Assembly (NCBI RefSeq): GCF_004027225.2
Contig: NC_044282.2
Location: 64,717,725-64,781,724, forward strand
DNA: 64,000 bases
From: Strigops habroptila
Taxonomy: Eukaryota > Chordata > Aves > Psittaciformes > Psittacidae
Reading direction: 5' to 3'
Shown here: piece by piece, positions 27,401 through 38,813 of the stretch
How positions within the stretch are numbered: the stretch's first letter is position 1
How the letters are laid out: every line of letters starts with the position of its first letter
Notes under the pieces: model-generated
Databases searched by the model: none
What the model was told of the DNA's origin: nothing
The model's input: the letters and a program-made list of their open reading frames with translations, nothing else
Program-made: the position numbers and the translations under genes

Positions 27401-27490
27401 CTTGCACTTAATATTTGCTGTCTCTTCTCTGACAAGCCTCAAGAAGAAGCTTTGTGTGTAGTGCCAGCACAACAGCAGACAAAGCGAGAG

Positions 27491-28014
27491 AATCATAGAA
27501 TGGTTTGGGTTGGAAGGGACCTTAAAGCTCATCCAGTTCCAACCCCCTGCCATGGGCAGGGACACCTTCCACTAGAGCAGGTTGCTCCAAGCCCCTGTGT
27601 CCAACCTGGCCTTGAACACTGCCAGGGATGGGGCAGCCACAGCTTCTCTGGGCAACCTGTGCCAGCGCCTCAGCACCCTCACAGGGAAGAACTTCTGCCT
27701 AAGATCTCACCTCAATCTCCCCTCTGTCAGTTTAAAGCCATTCCCCCTTGTCCTGTCCCTACAGGCCCTTGTAAAAAGCCCCTCTCCAGATTTCTTGTAG
27801 GCCCCCTTTAGGCACCAGGAGCTGCTGTAAGGTCTCCCCGGAGCCTTCTCTTCTCCAGGCTGAACAAGTCCAGCCCTCTCAGCCTGTCTCCATAGCAGAG
27901 CTGCTCCAGCCCTTGGAGCCATCTCTGTGGCCTCCTCTGAACTTGCTTGAGCAGCTCCAAATCCTTATGTTGGTGTCTCCAGAGCTCAATGCAGTACTCT
28001 AGGTGGAGTCTTAC
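27491..28014 (-). mobile_element. CR1 LINE 3' fragment, longest younger-type copy
   Basis: A clean left edge AATCATAGAATGGTTTGGGT continues through all typical blocks to CTCAATGCAGTACTCTAGGT. It is the best reference copy here for judging deletions in the others. A second CR1 in the opposite direction begins about 40 bases later. Confidence 0.96.
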
Positions 28015-28055
28015 AAACTGAGACAGTTACCTCTGATATAATTCATAGATAATTA

Positions 28056-28181
28056 AGCCAAGTTGGATGGGGCTTTGAACAACCTGGTCTAGTGGAAGGT
28101 GTCTGTGTCCTTGGCGGGGGGGTTGGAACTAGATGGTCTCTAAGGTCGCTTCCAACCCAAACCATTCTATGATTCTATGAT
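28056..28181 (+). mobile_element. CR1 LINE 3' end, inverted relative to its neighbour
   Basis: Sense CR1: AGTTGGATGGGGCTTTGAAC, GGTTGGAACTAGATGGTCTC, CCAACCCAAACCATTCTATG plus another ATTCTATG unit. It covers only the last 126 bases of the element. Confidence 0.94.
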
Positions 28182-29447
28182 ACAATACTGATATTTCCTG
28201 GTTTTATCTAAATCTCCAGTGCTGAAGATTTGAGCTAAATCTTATGTTTTCCTTTTATTTTTAATTAGCACATCCACCAAGTTAAAACCCAGCATCATGA
28301 GAAGGTCCTAAGATGGGGCTTGCTCCAGTTTTCCTGCTGAGCAACCGTTTACGAATTGCTGCTAAAAAATGTCAGGGGATGGTAGTTGCTGTGCTGTCAC
28401 ATGGGCTGATACAGTGCAGAACCTGCTTTGCATTCTTGAAGGGAAATTATCCAGTGCTGCAATTCACAATTTATAATTGGATGCATATTAATATCCAAAA
28501 AAGGCAATAAAATCTACTGTGTGTTTTAAAAAAAAAGTAAGTAGGAGTATTACAAGCTGAGCAGTGAAAATCTGGAAGACTCCTTTGCTGGAGCTGAGCT
28601 GTGTGCAGTGCTATCCGTCCCTTAATTACAAGCAATTTTAAATCATCTCTTTCCTTCAAAGAAGGATTTTGTTCAGCGTTTGTGTTAATTTTAATCTCAC
28701 TAACATAATGCTCTCTTGGAACCTCTCCCTCATGTTGTAACAGCAAGACATGCTGCCTCTTTTGTCCCTGCCATTTGGGAGACGCACAGCTACTGCTGCT
28801 TGCCACTGCAGCCCTGGTGTTGTTTCTATCAATATACCTCCCTTTAAAGGAAAAGAAAACAGAACAGAACCCAACAGTGGCATTTTTTCTTCCCCCCCTC
28901 CCCGAGTTCACTTTTATTGGTAGTATTTAAGCTAGACTATGCAAGTGTGTCATGAAAATCAGGGGTTTAGAATGGATTGTGCTGTATTGTAGTGGAAAGC
29001 TTGTTATTCAGCATACTAATTATTTCTGAGTCACTGTATTTATGAAATGTCATGTAATAACTGCCTCACCACAGTGCAAAGTAAATGGTGCAAAATCAGG
29101 CGGTTTACGATTTTGACATTTTAGTGTACAAACATATTCCTGAGTCTCTTGGGGAGGGGGAGAAATTAGATAACATTTTCATGACTTCTGAAAAATGACA
29201 TTAGATTTCATAATCTGTAACACTCCATATGTATAGCCTTTGTTGTGCATTTTATTACAGCCTCAGTGGCTGGTATTTCAAGTGTCAGCTGTAAAGAGAA
29301 AATGCACAAAGGCTGGTTTGTGGAATGGGGGCTACAACATGGTAAAACCATACAGAGCACACATCAAAGCCAGTGAGACAAGCTGTAACTGTGCACCTGG
29401 GCCATGCTGGGACACCAAAATTCACCCTGAGCTTTTCTGGTGTCAGT
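28182..29447. other. Intergenic DNA including an A/T-rich segment
   Basis: No gene recognised. 28910-29235 is A/T-rich, lacks CpG and repeats, and carries TAATTA and ATTTATG-type motifs. It is a candidate conserved non-coding element, by appearance only. Confidence 0.45.
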
Positions 29448-29621
29448 GGGGAACAGGTTGCCCAAAGAAGTGGTAAATGCTCCATCCCTGGCAGTGTTCA
29501 AGGCCAGGTTGGACAGAGCCTTGGGTGACATGGTCTAGTGTGAGGCGTCCCTGCCCATGGCAGGGCGGTTGGAATTAGACGATCTTAAGGTACTTTCCAG
29601 CCCAAACCCTTCTACGATTAC
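29448..29621 (+). mobile_element. CR1 LINE 3' fragment
   Basis: GGGGAACAGGTTGCCCAAAG, CCTGGCAGTGTTCAAGGCCA, CGGTTGGAATTAGACGATCT, CCCAAACCCTTCTACGATTA: a moderately diverged sense copy with a decayed tail. Confidence 0.92.
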
Positions 29622-32585
29622 AAAGCCCTCCCTGAAGGAGGCTTTCTGACCAGTGCTTGTCACTAGAGGATAAGTTTGGGGTTTTGTTGAGTTGTGTGAA
29701 CAACCTGTTAACTCCAGAGTAACTGAGAGGCCTTGAGCATCTGTGAGTGACCAACTGGGAGTGAGTACAGAGGGGAAGGAGGACGGGTTGCTGCTCCAAG
29801 TAGGCTTCTGAGTAGTCCTGCGTGGTTTCTGGGAACAATGGGTGGATGCTTACCAGAGCATGTGATTTCATAAAATATTGTGCATAAAACCATAAAACTT
29901 TTGTGCTACTCTGCAAGCTCGCTTGGTGTTACGAAAGTTGTGGGTCATGTGCTTGAATGCTCTGAGAAGTCTCTATTGACATATTTATCCGGCACTTTTC
30001 TGGAAAGGGGCAAGTGGTGATGAAGCAGCCACAGCTTCAGAAAACCAAAAATTGTCACTGGAAATAAGGGAAATCCCTGGCCATCGTTGGGTGATAGTGG
30101 CAGCAAGCGTCCGGCAGTCAGGCACGATCTGGATGTTAGGGTTAGCCCTTCCCTTTCTGACATGGAGCTGGTGTTGGCAGCCTCCTGGAGACTTGGCAGC
30201 ATGTCAGAGCTTGCACGTGTACATGAGTACAGGATGGAGCCCTGGAACTGTGGTGGATCTGGGTGGGTCCTGCTTAATGTGAATTTACAGCTGTTGGCAG
30301 ACTCAGGTCACACATCCTCTCCTTAGTGCTTTACCCGTTGGCATTACAATATTACAAGGAGCGTGATCTACCATACATTTTGCTGAAAGTGGTGAGATGA
30401 TTTATCTTTTCCGTATTAGGATATAACTTTCTTCATTTCAGAAACAGACCCATAGTCTTCAGGCTATTTAACCATAAATCTGTTCTAATTTTTCTTTGAG
30501 GTTTTATGCTTGTTATGAGTCTCGAGGTCTGCAAAATGATGATTTTCCTCAACTAAAGCTTCATGGAAAGTGAAATTTTGTTAATGAAACAGAAGTGAAA
30601 GAATTATTTTTACCATTCCAGCTACATGGCTACTCTGACTTCCTTTTCTTTTCATGTTCCAAGTGCAAGAAATGTACCAAAAGCTGGTACTGAGAGAGGT
30701 TGGAGGCTTTCATTCATCTTTACGACTCCATATTGTATATATTTTCTGACTGTTCTATAAATAAAAACAGCCATTAAGAATGCCTCTGGCTATTATATCC
30801 AAGGATAAGCGTTTGAGATACACAAGAGATGCTCAGGGAATTGGTAAGTCTTCAGGAGAAAAAAAATGTCCTGAGATCAATTTCCTGATTCAGTAGTGAA
30901 GTCCTCATATCATATAAAATGTAATGTGATTGTCCATGGCTGTAATAAAATCTTGATTTTTCCACCAAGCTTGCATCTATAAAAATCAAATTTGTCCAGC
31001 ATTAGTCTGCATTTTGCAAGGGATAGGGTTTTTTGAAATAGATGTGATAGTAATCCTTTATGGAACATTAATATAGAAGAACAATAATTTGTTGCATTTT
31101 CTTCACACAGAAACAATATCCGCTGGAAGATGTGCAAAATAATTGTCTTTGTCCTTCATTGTCACAGGCCATTAGCTAATGAATTTAAGCTGTACTTGGC
31201 TCTTGCTCCAGTAAGAAAACTACATTAGAGATCTTGTGGCCTTAGCATTATATAAAGCCTTTCAGTGTGTTTTATTTTAGTCTTACTGAGGTGATGCTGC
31301 CATGGACTCAGGAATGCATCATGGTTTTGCGGTAAGCAATGAGGTCAACATTGCCTAATGTAGTGGCTCAAGCAAGCTGAAGTGCATCTACAGTTATTAA
31401 AGCTGCCAGATGCCAGACCCCCTTTGCTTGGTTCCTTATAATTTAGCCAAACTTTTTGGGCCTACTTTCGTCATGGCTTCAGGTTCATCTTTTGAGTGGG
31501 AAGATTTGCTAAACTTGGTTCAGCTATTCTGAGATTCATGCTAGGAAAAATAAGTAGTTTGAGCAATACTTGAAATAAGCCATAGGAGCATGTAACTGTA
31601 AGCTGAGCAGTTTTACCTTCTTTACCTCTCAAGTAAATCACTGGCAAAAGAAAATCCTGTGATAAAGGAAGTGCTCTTCGCTGTCCCGAGAAAATCCGCC
31701 CACATTCTGGCTATCTGCAGAAAAAGAACGTATGCGAATGAATGGCAGAATTTTTTTGTCAATTGTTCCTCCCCCAGCAAAATGATTTTAGCTTTCTGGA
31801 AAGGGAACTGCACTAGAAATCACAAAACCTAGAGTGCAAGTTTTTTCTTTCCTATTGACTGCAGCATACCTTGACCCATCACAAAATCCTTGAGTGTTTT
31901 AATCCTACTTTAAAGGTGAGTAAGCATTGTTATCCTCTTGCTGCAGAGAGAACTCAGAGGCTGAATAAGCTAACCTTTGGCAGAGCTGGGAATGGATGCC
32001 ATTTTCAGACCTTTAATCAAACTGCTTCTCTACATATGCCATTATTGTGCTTGGCTGGGACCCCACTGCTCCTCCCACAGATCAGAAGGACACAGGAGGC
32101 CTCTTCTTTCACCTCCATCTTCTCTCAGCTGTCCTAGGCCAGCTTTTAGGAGCTGTTGCTGCTGCTGCATTGGCCACCAGGCACTGCAGAGTGGAGCTTC
32201 TGAGCCACAGCACAGGGAAGCAACAGGATTGGAGCCAGCTGCTGCAGCCTCAGAAGAGGCACTGCTGCTGCTGAGCCATACTGGATGGCACTAGTCCCCC
32301 AGCTGTGCCGTCCCTTTCCCCATGTGCATCACAGCCGGGAAATGACACACCATTCCTACTGCTTCATGGGGTTTGCCTACTCCTGTGAGTAGGCAGATGA
32401 ACCATGAGTTCATTTGGGTTACTGCCAACATGGGGCTGCCAGAATGGTCTGAGGAACAGAAGGAGCCAGAGACAAAATCCATACCACTGTTATTTGTATT
32501 GAGCATCTTACTGATACCAGAAAAAGAACCTGAACTTCCAGGCATTACTTTGTATTCGAGCTTTGAGATCATGGATGTCTTAGAA
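29622..32585. other. Intergenic DNA with an ancient MIR relic
   Basis: About 3 kb, A/T-rich from 30400 to 31250. No gene recognised. The MIR relic at 31926-32010 is listed separately. Confidence 0.5.
31926..32010 (-). mobile_element. MIR-family SINE relic
   Basis: In order: TTGTTATCCTC, a GAGAACTCAGAGGCTGAATA segment, TAAGCTAACCTTTGGCAGAG and CTGGGAATGGATGCC. These follow the antisense MIR pattern (ATCCCCATTTTACAG..., GAGGCACAGAGAGG..., GGCAGAGCTGGGATT...). The match is by eye; divergence is high, as expected for a family this old. Confidence 0.6.
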
Positions 32586-32897
32586 CATAGAATCACACAA
32601 TCACAGAATGGTTTGGGTTGGAAGGGACCTTAAAGCTCATCCAGTTCCAATCCTCTGCCACGGACAGGGACACCTTCCACTAGACCAGGTTGCTCCAAGC
32701 CGCGTCCATCCTGGCCTTGAACACAGCCAGGGAGCTGGGCAACCTGTGCCAGCGCCTCACCACCCTCATAGGAAAGAATTTTTTCCTGATATCTCATCTA
32801 AATATACCCTTTTTCAGTTTAAAGCCATTCCCCCTTGTCCTGTCACTACATGACCTTGTAAAAGTCCCTCTCCAGATTTCTTGTAGGCCCCCTTTAG
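32586..32897 (-). mobile_element. CR1 LINE 3' fragment with small internal deletion
   Basis: Tail remnants AATCACACAATCACAGAATG, then the GGTTTGGGTTGGAAGGGACC block, on to TTTCTTGTAGGCCCCCTTTA. The stretch GATGGGGCAGCCACAGCTTC of sister copies is missing between CACAGCCAGG and GAGCTGGGCAACC. Confidence 0.94.
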
Positions 32898-35265
32898 ATC
32901 TGGGAGAAGGGATGGTGAATGTATGACACACATCTGCTGCCTGCAGAGACTCTCAGGAGAGCAGTTGTGGCGTAATTCTGCATCTTTTTAGAGATTATTG
33001 TTTCTGCGCAATCTGCAACACCACAGTGTTTGAGGGCTGGCTGTGGTGAAACAGTGATCAAGTTTTGTTGTGTCATGTAGAGAGAGGTGGTGCCAGACAG
33101 CTGGCAGCACAGGCTATTTAACCTGCAAAGCGGTGTGAGAAACGAGTCGGGACTGCCACTCCTGTTAACAGGCAACATTTGCTCCCTTGCCTCTTTTCAT
33201 CTCCATAACCAGAGCCTCATTTGTCCATGGTCTGCATACCCCCATTCAGTTGTACCGTCTGCCTACTCGGGCAAATGTTTTAAGAGATAGTGCAGGAAAT
33301 GTTCTGAATGCTGTATCCAAAACCCGAGATGCTTCAGTGTACAATGAGCACTGCTTGCAGCAGAGTAAGTGGCTAGGAAGCTTTGGCACTCTGCGGTGTG
33401 CAGAGGGCAGGTGCCAGATCGCAATGACCACCGCTTTTTCTAAACCTGCAACACTTACAGCCCTACTGACGGAGGTTGGTTCACGCTAGAGGTAAATTCA
33501 ACATGTATGAAAGGACTCTTGTTCTTCTCCAGCAGAGAGCATAAAGACAGGCTGTCAGACAAACTAATCTATCCAATAGGTTTCTTTTCAACATCATTGA
33601 ACTGTCATTTCCACAGGGCTTTGCCAGAATGTTTGATATATCCGTTGTTTCCCAAAACAGACAGATTCTGATAGCTTGGATGATACAGGAATTTTTGCCA
33701 GGAAGAAAGAGGCTAAGATGCCTTTACCAGCCTTTTGCTGTTGTTGTGTAGGCCCTTTGCTGAGATCCAGAGCTCTGGTGAGAGATGAAAGGAAGGTATC
33801 TTGGTGACTGATTAGGTTGCATCTCTGAATGCAGCCATGGAATCATTCCCAGCACTTGCCCTGAGCTGCGAGCACATTTGCTGAGGTTTTGGGATTCTGC
33901 TGCTTCTGGAAATAAACCCGTTTATGCCTCCATATCTTTCATTTCAAAACTAGTGATTCAAAATGGTCTTAGGCACCACTGTGTCACCTAGCTGCGGTTA
34001 GAAAGTAGCCCAAACTAGAGATTTCCTTTTTTCTGATTGTCCCGCTACAGACCTGGCAAAGCATTCACTCAGTCTAGGCATTTGTGAGGAGTCAGGAGGA
34101 TTCCTAAAACTATTCAGAGGGAAAAAAAGCTGAATGTCCCTTCCCAAGCCTGTGGGTGAAAGATATCTGCATTGAGCAACCTCCTCCTTCAGCTGGGGAC
34201 TCACTGAGAAGTCTGCTATAGAGATACATGGTCAGTAAGGCTGCGTGTCCTCTGCAAGCTCTTGCAGAGGAATTTAGCAAATATGAGATTCTGAAGTGGG
34301 GTGAACTGGAGGAGCCCAATCACCACCATAATCTGGCAAAGTGAGTCCTACATCCCATTTGTACTGAGGTCTAGCACTTCTTTTCTAACTGTGCTTCAAC
34401 CATCTACTCCTTAAATTATCCTGGAGAATTTAGGTAGTAACAACGATGTTTAATGTACCCTTTTTTTCCCTTAGAAGAAGTAGTTTTGGGGTTCTCAGGG
34501 AAGCCAATGAGTGCGTACAGGTCTGGAAGATGGTGAAGAATGGTGGTCCCATACTGTAGCTTGGGATGTTTGGCTCTCTGTGTAAGTGAAAGCACTACAT
34601 GAATTAATCAACATTTGCATATTTTTTTCCTGGCGCAGGGCTGCCAGCAGTATATAGTAGGCAGAGTTTTGGGCTGGTTTATTTGTTAGAGGCGTTTAAT
34701 GATTGATCACCAGACGGATTTCAGCCCACAATCCAGCCAGAGCATATGCACCAGAATGTTCTTTTTGCCATCGCAGGTACCTGTGAGAGGTACCTTTTCT
34801 ATGTAGCATGATGCATATTCTGTGAGCAAACTCTTACCATTTTATGTGGATGAAGCTGAACACAGTGTTGCTGCATGTATTTCAGAAGCTAACTGTCCCC
34901 ATGATTTCTGACAGTGTGACTTTAATAGATACACAGTTTAAACAGTGTGCAGGGAGATTAGTGATAACTTAAAGTAATACACTTAGTTAAAAATAACTTG
35001 CGACACCATTTAAATCCATGTGGATTAATTTGGACATATTGAAGAGCCATTTCTGAGTCTGGAATTACCTGCCTTGGGTGTGATTATTTTGTTTCATTTT
35101 CAGACTAACTAGATATATTTATCTAAACAGGGTGGCTGCTGAGATTTTAAAGGTTGGAGCAAAAAACTTTGCAGTCAGTTTTACAATTAATTGCTTGTCC
35201 TTTCAAAACTGATTCTCTCCACACCATCTCACACCTGCCCAACACTTGTCCACTTGCATGTCTTG
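32898..35265. other. Intergenic DNA; A/T-rich conserved-looking segment at its end
   Basis: No gene recognised. 34905-35065 is A/T-rich and repeat-free, with TTTAAATCCA and GGATTAATTTGG; see findings. Confidence 0.45.
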
Positions 35266-35556
35266 CATAGAATAATAGAATCATCCAGGTTGGAAAAGAC
35301 CTTTAAGAGCATCAAGTCCAGCTGTTACCCAAGACCACCACTAAACCATGTCACTAAAGGCCTCATCTACACAGTTTTTGAACACTTCCAGGGACAGTGA
35401 TTCCACCACTGCCCTGGGCAGCCTGTTCCAATGCCTGAGCACCCTTTCAGTAAAGAAATTTTTCCTAATATCCAATCTAAACCTCCTGTGGCACAGCATG
35501 AGGCTGTTACCTCTTGTCCTATCCCTTGTTACTTGGTAAAAGAAACCAGGTCCATG
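35266..35556 (-). mobile_element. CR1 LINE 3' fragment, older subfamily
   Basis: Carries the subfamily-specific blocks AGCATCAAGTCCAGCTGTTA and ACTAAACCATGTCACTAAAG rather than CATCCAGTTCCAACCCC. Antisense translation keeps an open frame (35341-35619) with the LINE C-terminal pattern [20 protein letters not shown], a remnant of CR1 ORF2. Confidence 0.93.
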
Positions 35557-36723
35557 GGGCTCATTTTCATCAGCTGCAACTTTGCTACCTATAAACCTGC
35601 AGCTCAAAGGCCACACCACACATACGTATTTCCACTCTGTGCTTTGAGATTCTTTTCATCAAGCACTAATGTATGATGTTTTGGATTCTGGTCGTACAAG
35701 TTGTTAGATACAAATTTCCTCTTAGTCTGGCAGGAGCACTGCTTTGCATAATAGATTGTCTTACCACATCTGCAAGGTAATTGCTTCTAGACAGGCTTCC
35801 AGGAAGGCCCCAGATTTGATCTATGGTGGTCTGTGCATTACTGATGTCTGTACTCTAAGGAAGCGTACCTCTGTTATTGATGTACTGCATGGATGGATGA
35901 TGGTGTAGATCCAAAGTTAAATAGGCGTTCTCTTTAAAGGCGACATACAATATTATATCTGCACAAAGAAGAATTTCCTGCATGATCTTTAGAGACAGCT
36001 GTATTACATTTTACGATTTCTCTGGCATTTATGCAGAGTTACAGAAATGCAGTTAGAAGGCTTTACATTTTTCCAGTTCAATGTTCTGATTGCATGTCCA
36101 GCTACTCGTTTCCTAATAAACAGGATCTCAATAGAAAAACATGTATGGTCTGTACAACCTTCACTCCTTGACCTTCCCACCTTTGAATCTGCAGTTTCCT
36201 TAGATGCCTCCGTGAAGCATCTACAGCTGGTTAATCAGAGATCTGACATATCCGGCGCCATGTAGAATGGGTGTGTGTGTGAGAGCTAGGAAGCAAGTCT
36301 TCCTCTGAACTTGCTCCATCTCTTATTTTCTTCCATAGCTCTCAGAAAATGATCTTTCTGTTCTTAATCTCTGTGGAGAAAGAGTCTCACTTTCTCACTT
36401 GTGCTGCCATACCTGCCTGAGATGCTTTTTCCCAATCCTAGCATCATTTGCACCCTGTCTTCATCTTGTCTAAAGTTTGGCCCTTTCACTTTCAGCTGTC
36501 TTCACAGAGTGTTGGTGGTAGGTTATGAAAAAGTACATAACCTGTAACAAAGTTAGGAAAAAAGCATGTATTAAAAAATAAGGCCATGCTTAAAGTGGAA
36601 AATAACTGCAGAAAAGAAGGAAAAAAGAAAATTACAATGAGAAAAAGTGAACAGTTCCAGAGAATCAAGGTCATTGTTTATAAAAAGGCATCTTAAAATA
36701 ACAGCTGGATTATTTGGTAAGAA
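35557..36723. other. Intergenic DNA, no gene recognised
   Basis: Unique-looking, A/T-leaning, with a short GTGTGTGTGTG run near 36270-36280. Confidence 0.45.
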
Positions 36724-37178
36724 ATCATAGAATCATTTAGGTTGGAAAAGACCCTTAAGATCATCAAGTCCAACTGTTAACCCAGCACTGCCAAGGCCAC
36801 CACTAAACCATGTCACTAAAGTGTCACATCTATACTTGAGGCCATTACCTCTTGTCCTATCACTTGTTACTTGAGAGAAGAGACTGACCCCTTCCTCATT
36901 ACAACTTCCTTTCAGGTAGTTGTAGAGAGTGATAAGGTGCCCCCTGAGCCTTCTCTTCTCCAGACTAAACCCCCCCAGGTCCCTCAGCCATTCCCCATCA
37001 CACTTGTGCTCCAGACCCTTCACCAGCTCCATTGCCCTTCTTTGGACCCCCTCCAGCCCCTCAATGTCTTTCTGCAGTGAGGGGCCCAAAACTGAACACA
37101 GAATTCAAGGTGCAGCCTCACCAGTGCTGAGTACAGGAGGATGATCACTGCCCTGGCCCTGCTGGCCACACTATGTGC
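36724..37178 (-). mobile_element. CR1 LINE 3' fragment, older subfamily, internal deletion
   Basis: The left edge AATCATAGAATCATTTAGGT is followed by GATCATCAAGTCCAACTGTT. After ACCATGTCACTAAAGTGTCA the sequence jumps to ACTTGAGGCCATTACCTCTT, losing the stretch that encodes the FFTERV..WNRLP pattern in the copy at 35266. The distal part keeps an antisense open frame (36733-37089) with [20 protein letters not shown] and [10 protein letters not shown] patterns, typical of the CR1 ORF2 C-terminal region. Confidence 0.95.
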
Positions 37179-37380
37179 TGTTTATTTTAAAAAGAGAAGA
37201 ACAAAGGCATTCTTTACCTCATTAGTGCTGCAGGATGTCCTATACAAGCATAATTATACTTTGCAAAAAGGCTGGAGAGACCACACAGGAAGGGTATTGA
37301 AGAACTGGAAAAGGTACAGGAGGCACTAAGCATGATAAAAGATCGAAAGTTGTTATTTATGGAAAAAGTACAGGCTGCTG

Positions 37381-37426
37381 CTTTTTTTTTCTTTCCTTTT
37401 TCTTCCTCCCCCCCCCCCCCTTTTTT
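37381..37426 (+). repeat. 46-base pure pyrimidine tract
   Basis: C, T-runs and a run of more than ten C's, with no purine over 46 bases, ending in TTTTTT before AAAAAG. Confidence 0.95.
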
Positions 37427-38792
37427 AAAAAGAAGACAGAAACTGTGGCCACTAAGAGATGTACACAATTCTCAAGGCTATCGAAAGGTTAATGACAAAA
37501 CTCATTCAGACCGTTGCAAGCTGGCTAACAGGCGAGTTGATAATAAACTTGGAGAAAGCAGTTCTAATCCAGAGTTTTATCATACAGAATAGGGCAATAC
37601 TGTCCATAGTGCGTGGGTCTCCACCATCAATACCCCATCTTTTGTCTCGCCTCCACAGGCCGAACTGCAATGTGGCTTCTGCATTTCAGGAATGTGACTC
37701 CTGTCCTTGACCTCGTCTGCAGATAAATACAACGTGCCCCTTACTGCTGAGTGGTTTGGGAAGAATTTCAGCCAGACAAGAGAGAGGAGATAAAGGAAAG
37801 ACAGGTGAGGATGGTTTTCATCTGCTCTTTTTGAACCAGCCTGCTTGAGTTTGCCCACAGGACATTGGGCAGGGGGGTTAAGAGAGGCAGGGCAGGGAGT
37901 AGCTAGTGCCTGTGGGGTGGATAATGAAGCTGGGAAGCAAAGCAGCTGTAACAGGAAGGGGCCACCCAGGGAATGGGCCTTTTGGGTACCCTGTCTGGCA
38001 CAGAGCCTGGAGGCTGAAGCACAGCAGGGTCTCACCACATACAAGTGCAGGCTCCAGCCACAGTAGGAGAATGGCCGGATAAAGAATTCATAGAAAGAGG
38101 TGCTGGTGAGTTAACCCAGCCCCTGTCTCTGCAGATTACCCTTGGCAGCAGAGCTTGTGTGAGCCTGGTGTCTGGGGCAGGCTCAGGTTTGGGAGGTTTA
38201 CCAGCATGGGTGCCCGTACACAGCTCAGTGCCTTGGGCTGGGACCTGGCCCAGGCTAGGAACACTGCATATGTGAGCTGGTCAATAGGTAAGTATCAGGC
38301 TGTCCTGCCTGCCTCAGCCCCTGACAGGGTGTTAACAAAACATCAGCTCACCAGAGCACATCCTAAAATCCACTTATTTTGCTGGTAAAGCAAGAACAAA
38401 CTGTGACTTTTTTTATGCCTGGTGCTTTAAGCGCAGCTGGGAATATTGCTGAGATTATATGCTTTTGTTACAGGCTATGATAGTAACTGGGCTATCTACT
38501 TCTGCAATGTGGGAATTGCCTTTCCTCAGCTGCTAGTCTCAAAGTCGAGCTTTCATTGCACAAATAAAACAGGGTATTCCACCCTTCCCCCCCTTCCCTT
38601 CTCACCAATATCTAGCAGAGGGAATATTCAGCACATTTTCCCCTCCAAAACAGAATGGTTGTTGGGTGTCACCACATCATGTGAAAAGAAAGCTGAGTGG
38701 AATTTTACCAGCAACATACAAGAAACGAAAGGAGGGAGGATTAAAAAACATATTTTGTTGCTGCATACATTTTTATTAATTGTTATGTATAT

Positions 38793-38813
38793 ATTCATTT
38801 ATTTATTTATTTA
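38793..38813 (+). repeat. (ATTT)n microsatellite
   Basis: About four ATTT units within an A/T-rich stretch. Confidence 0.8.

Larger units (their letters stand above)
17812..27490. other. Long intergenic stretch, no clear gene
   Basis: 9.7 kb with no clear CR1 of the younger type. It holds a 27-base direct duplication (18001-18063), an AT run (21639-21652), a possible old CR1/L3-like relic (24289-24430) and a T13 run near 26388. The longest ORF is 202 codons at 19212-19820; it is hydrophobic in parts but unrecognised, with no promoter or homology in support. A/T-rich segments at 22940-23110 and 26690-26830 have the look of conserved non-coding DNA, untested. Confidence 0.5.
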
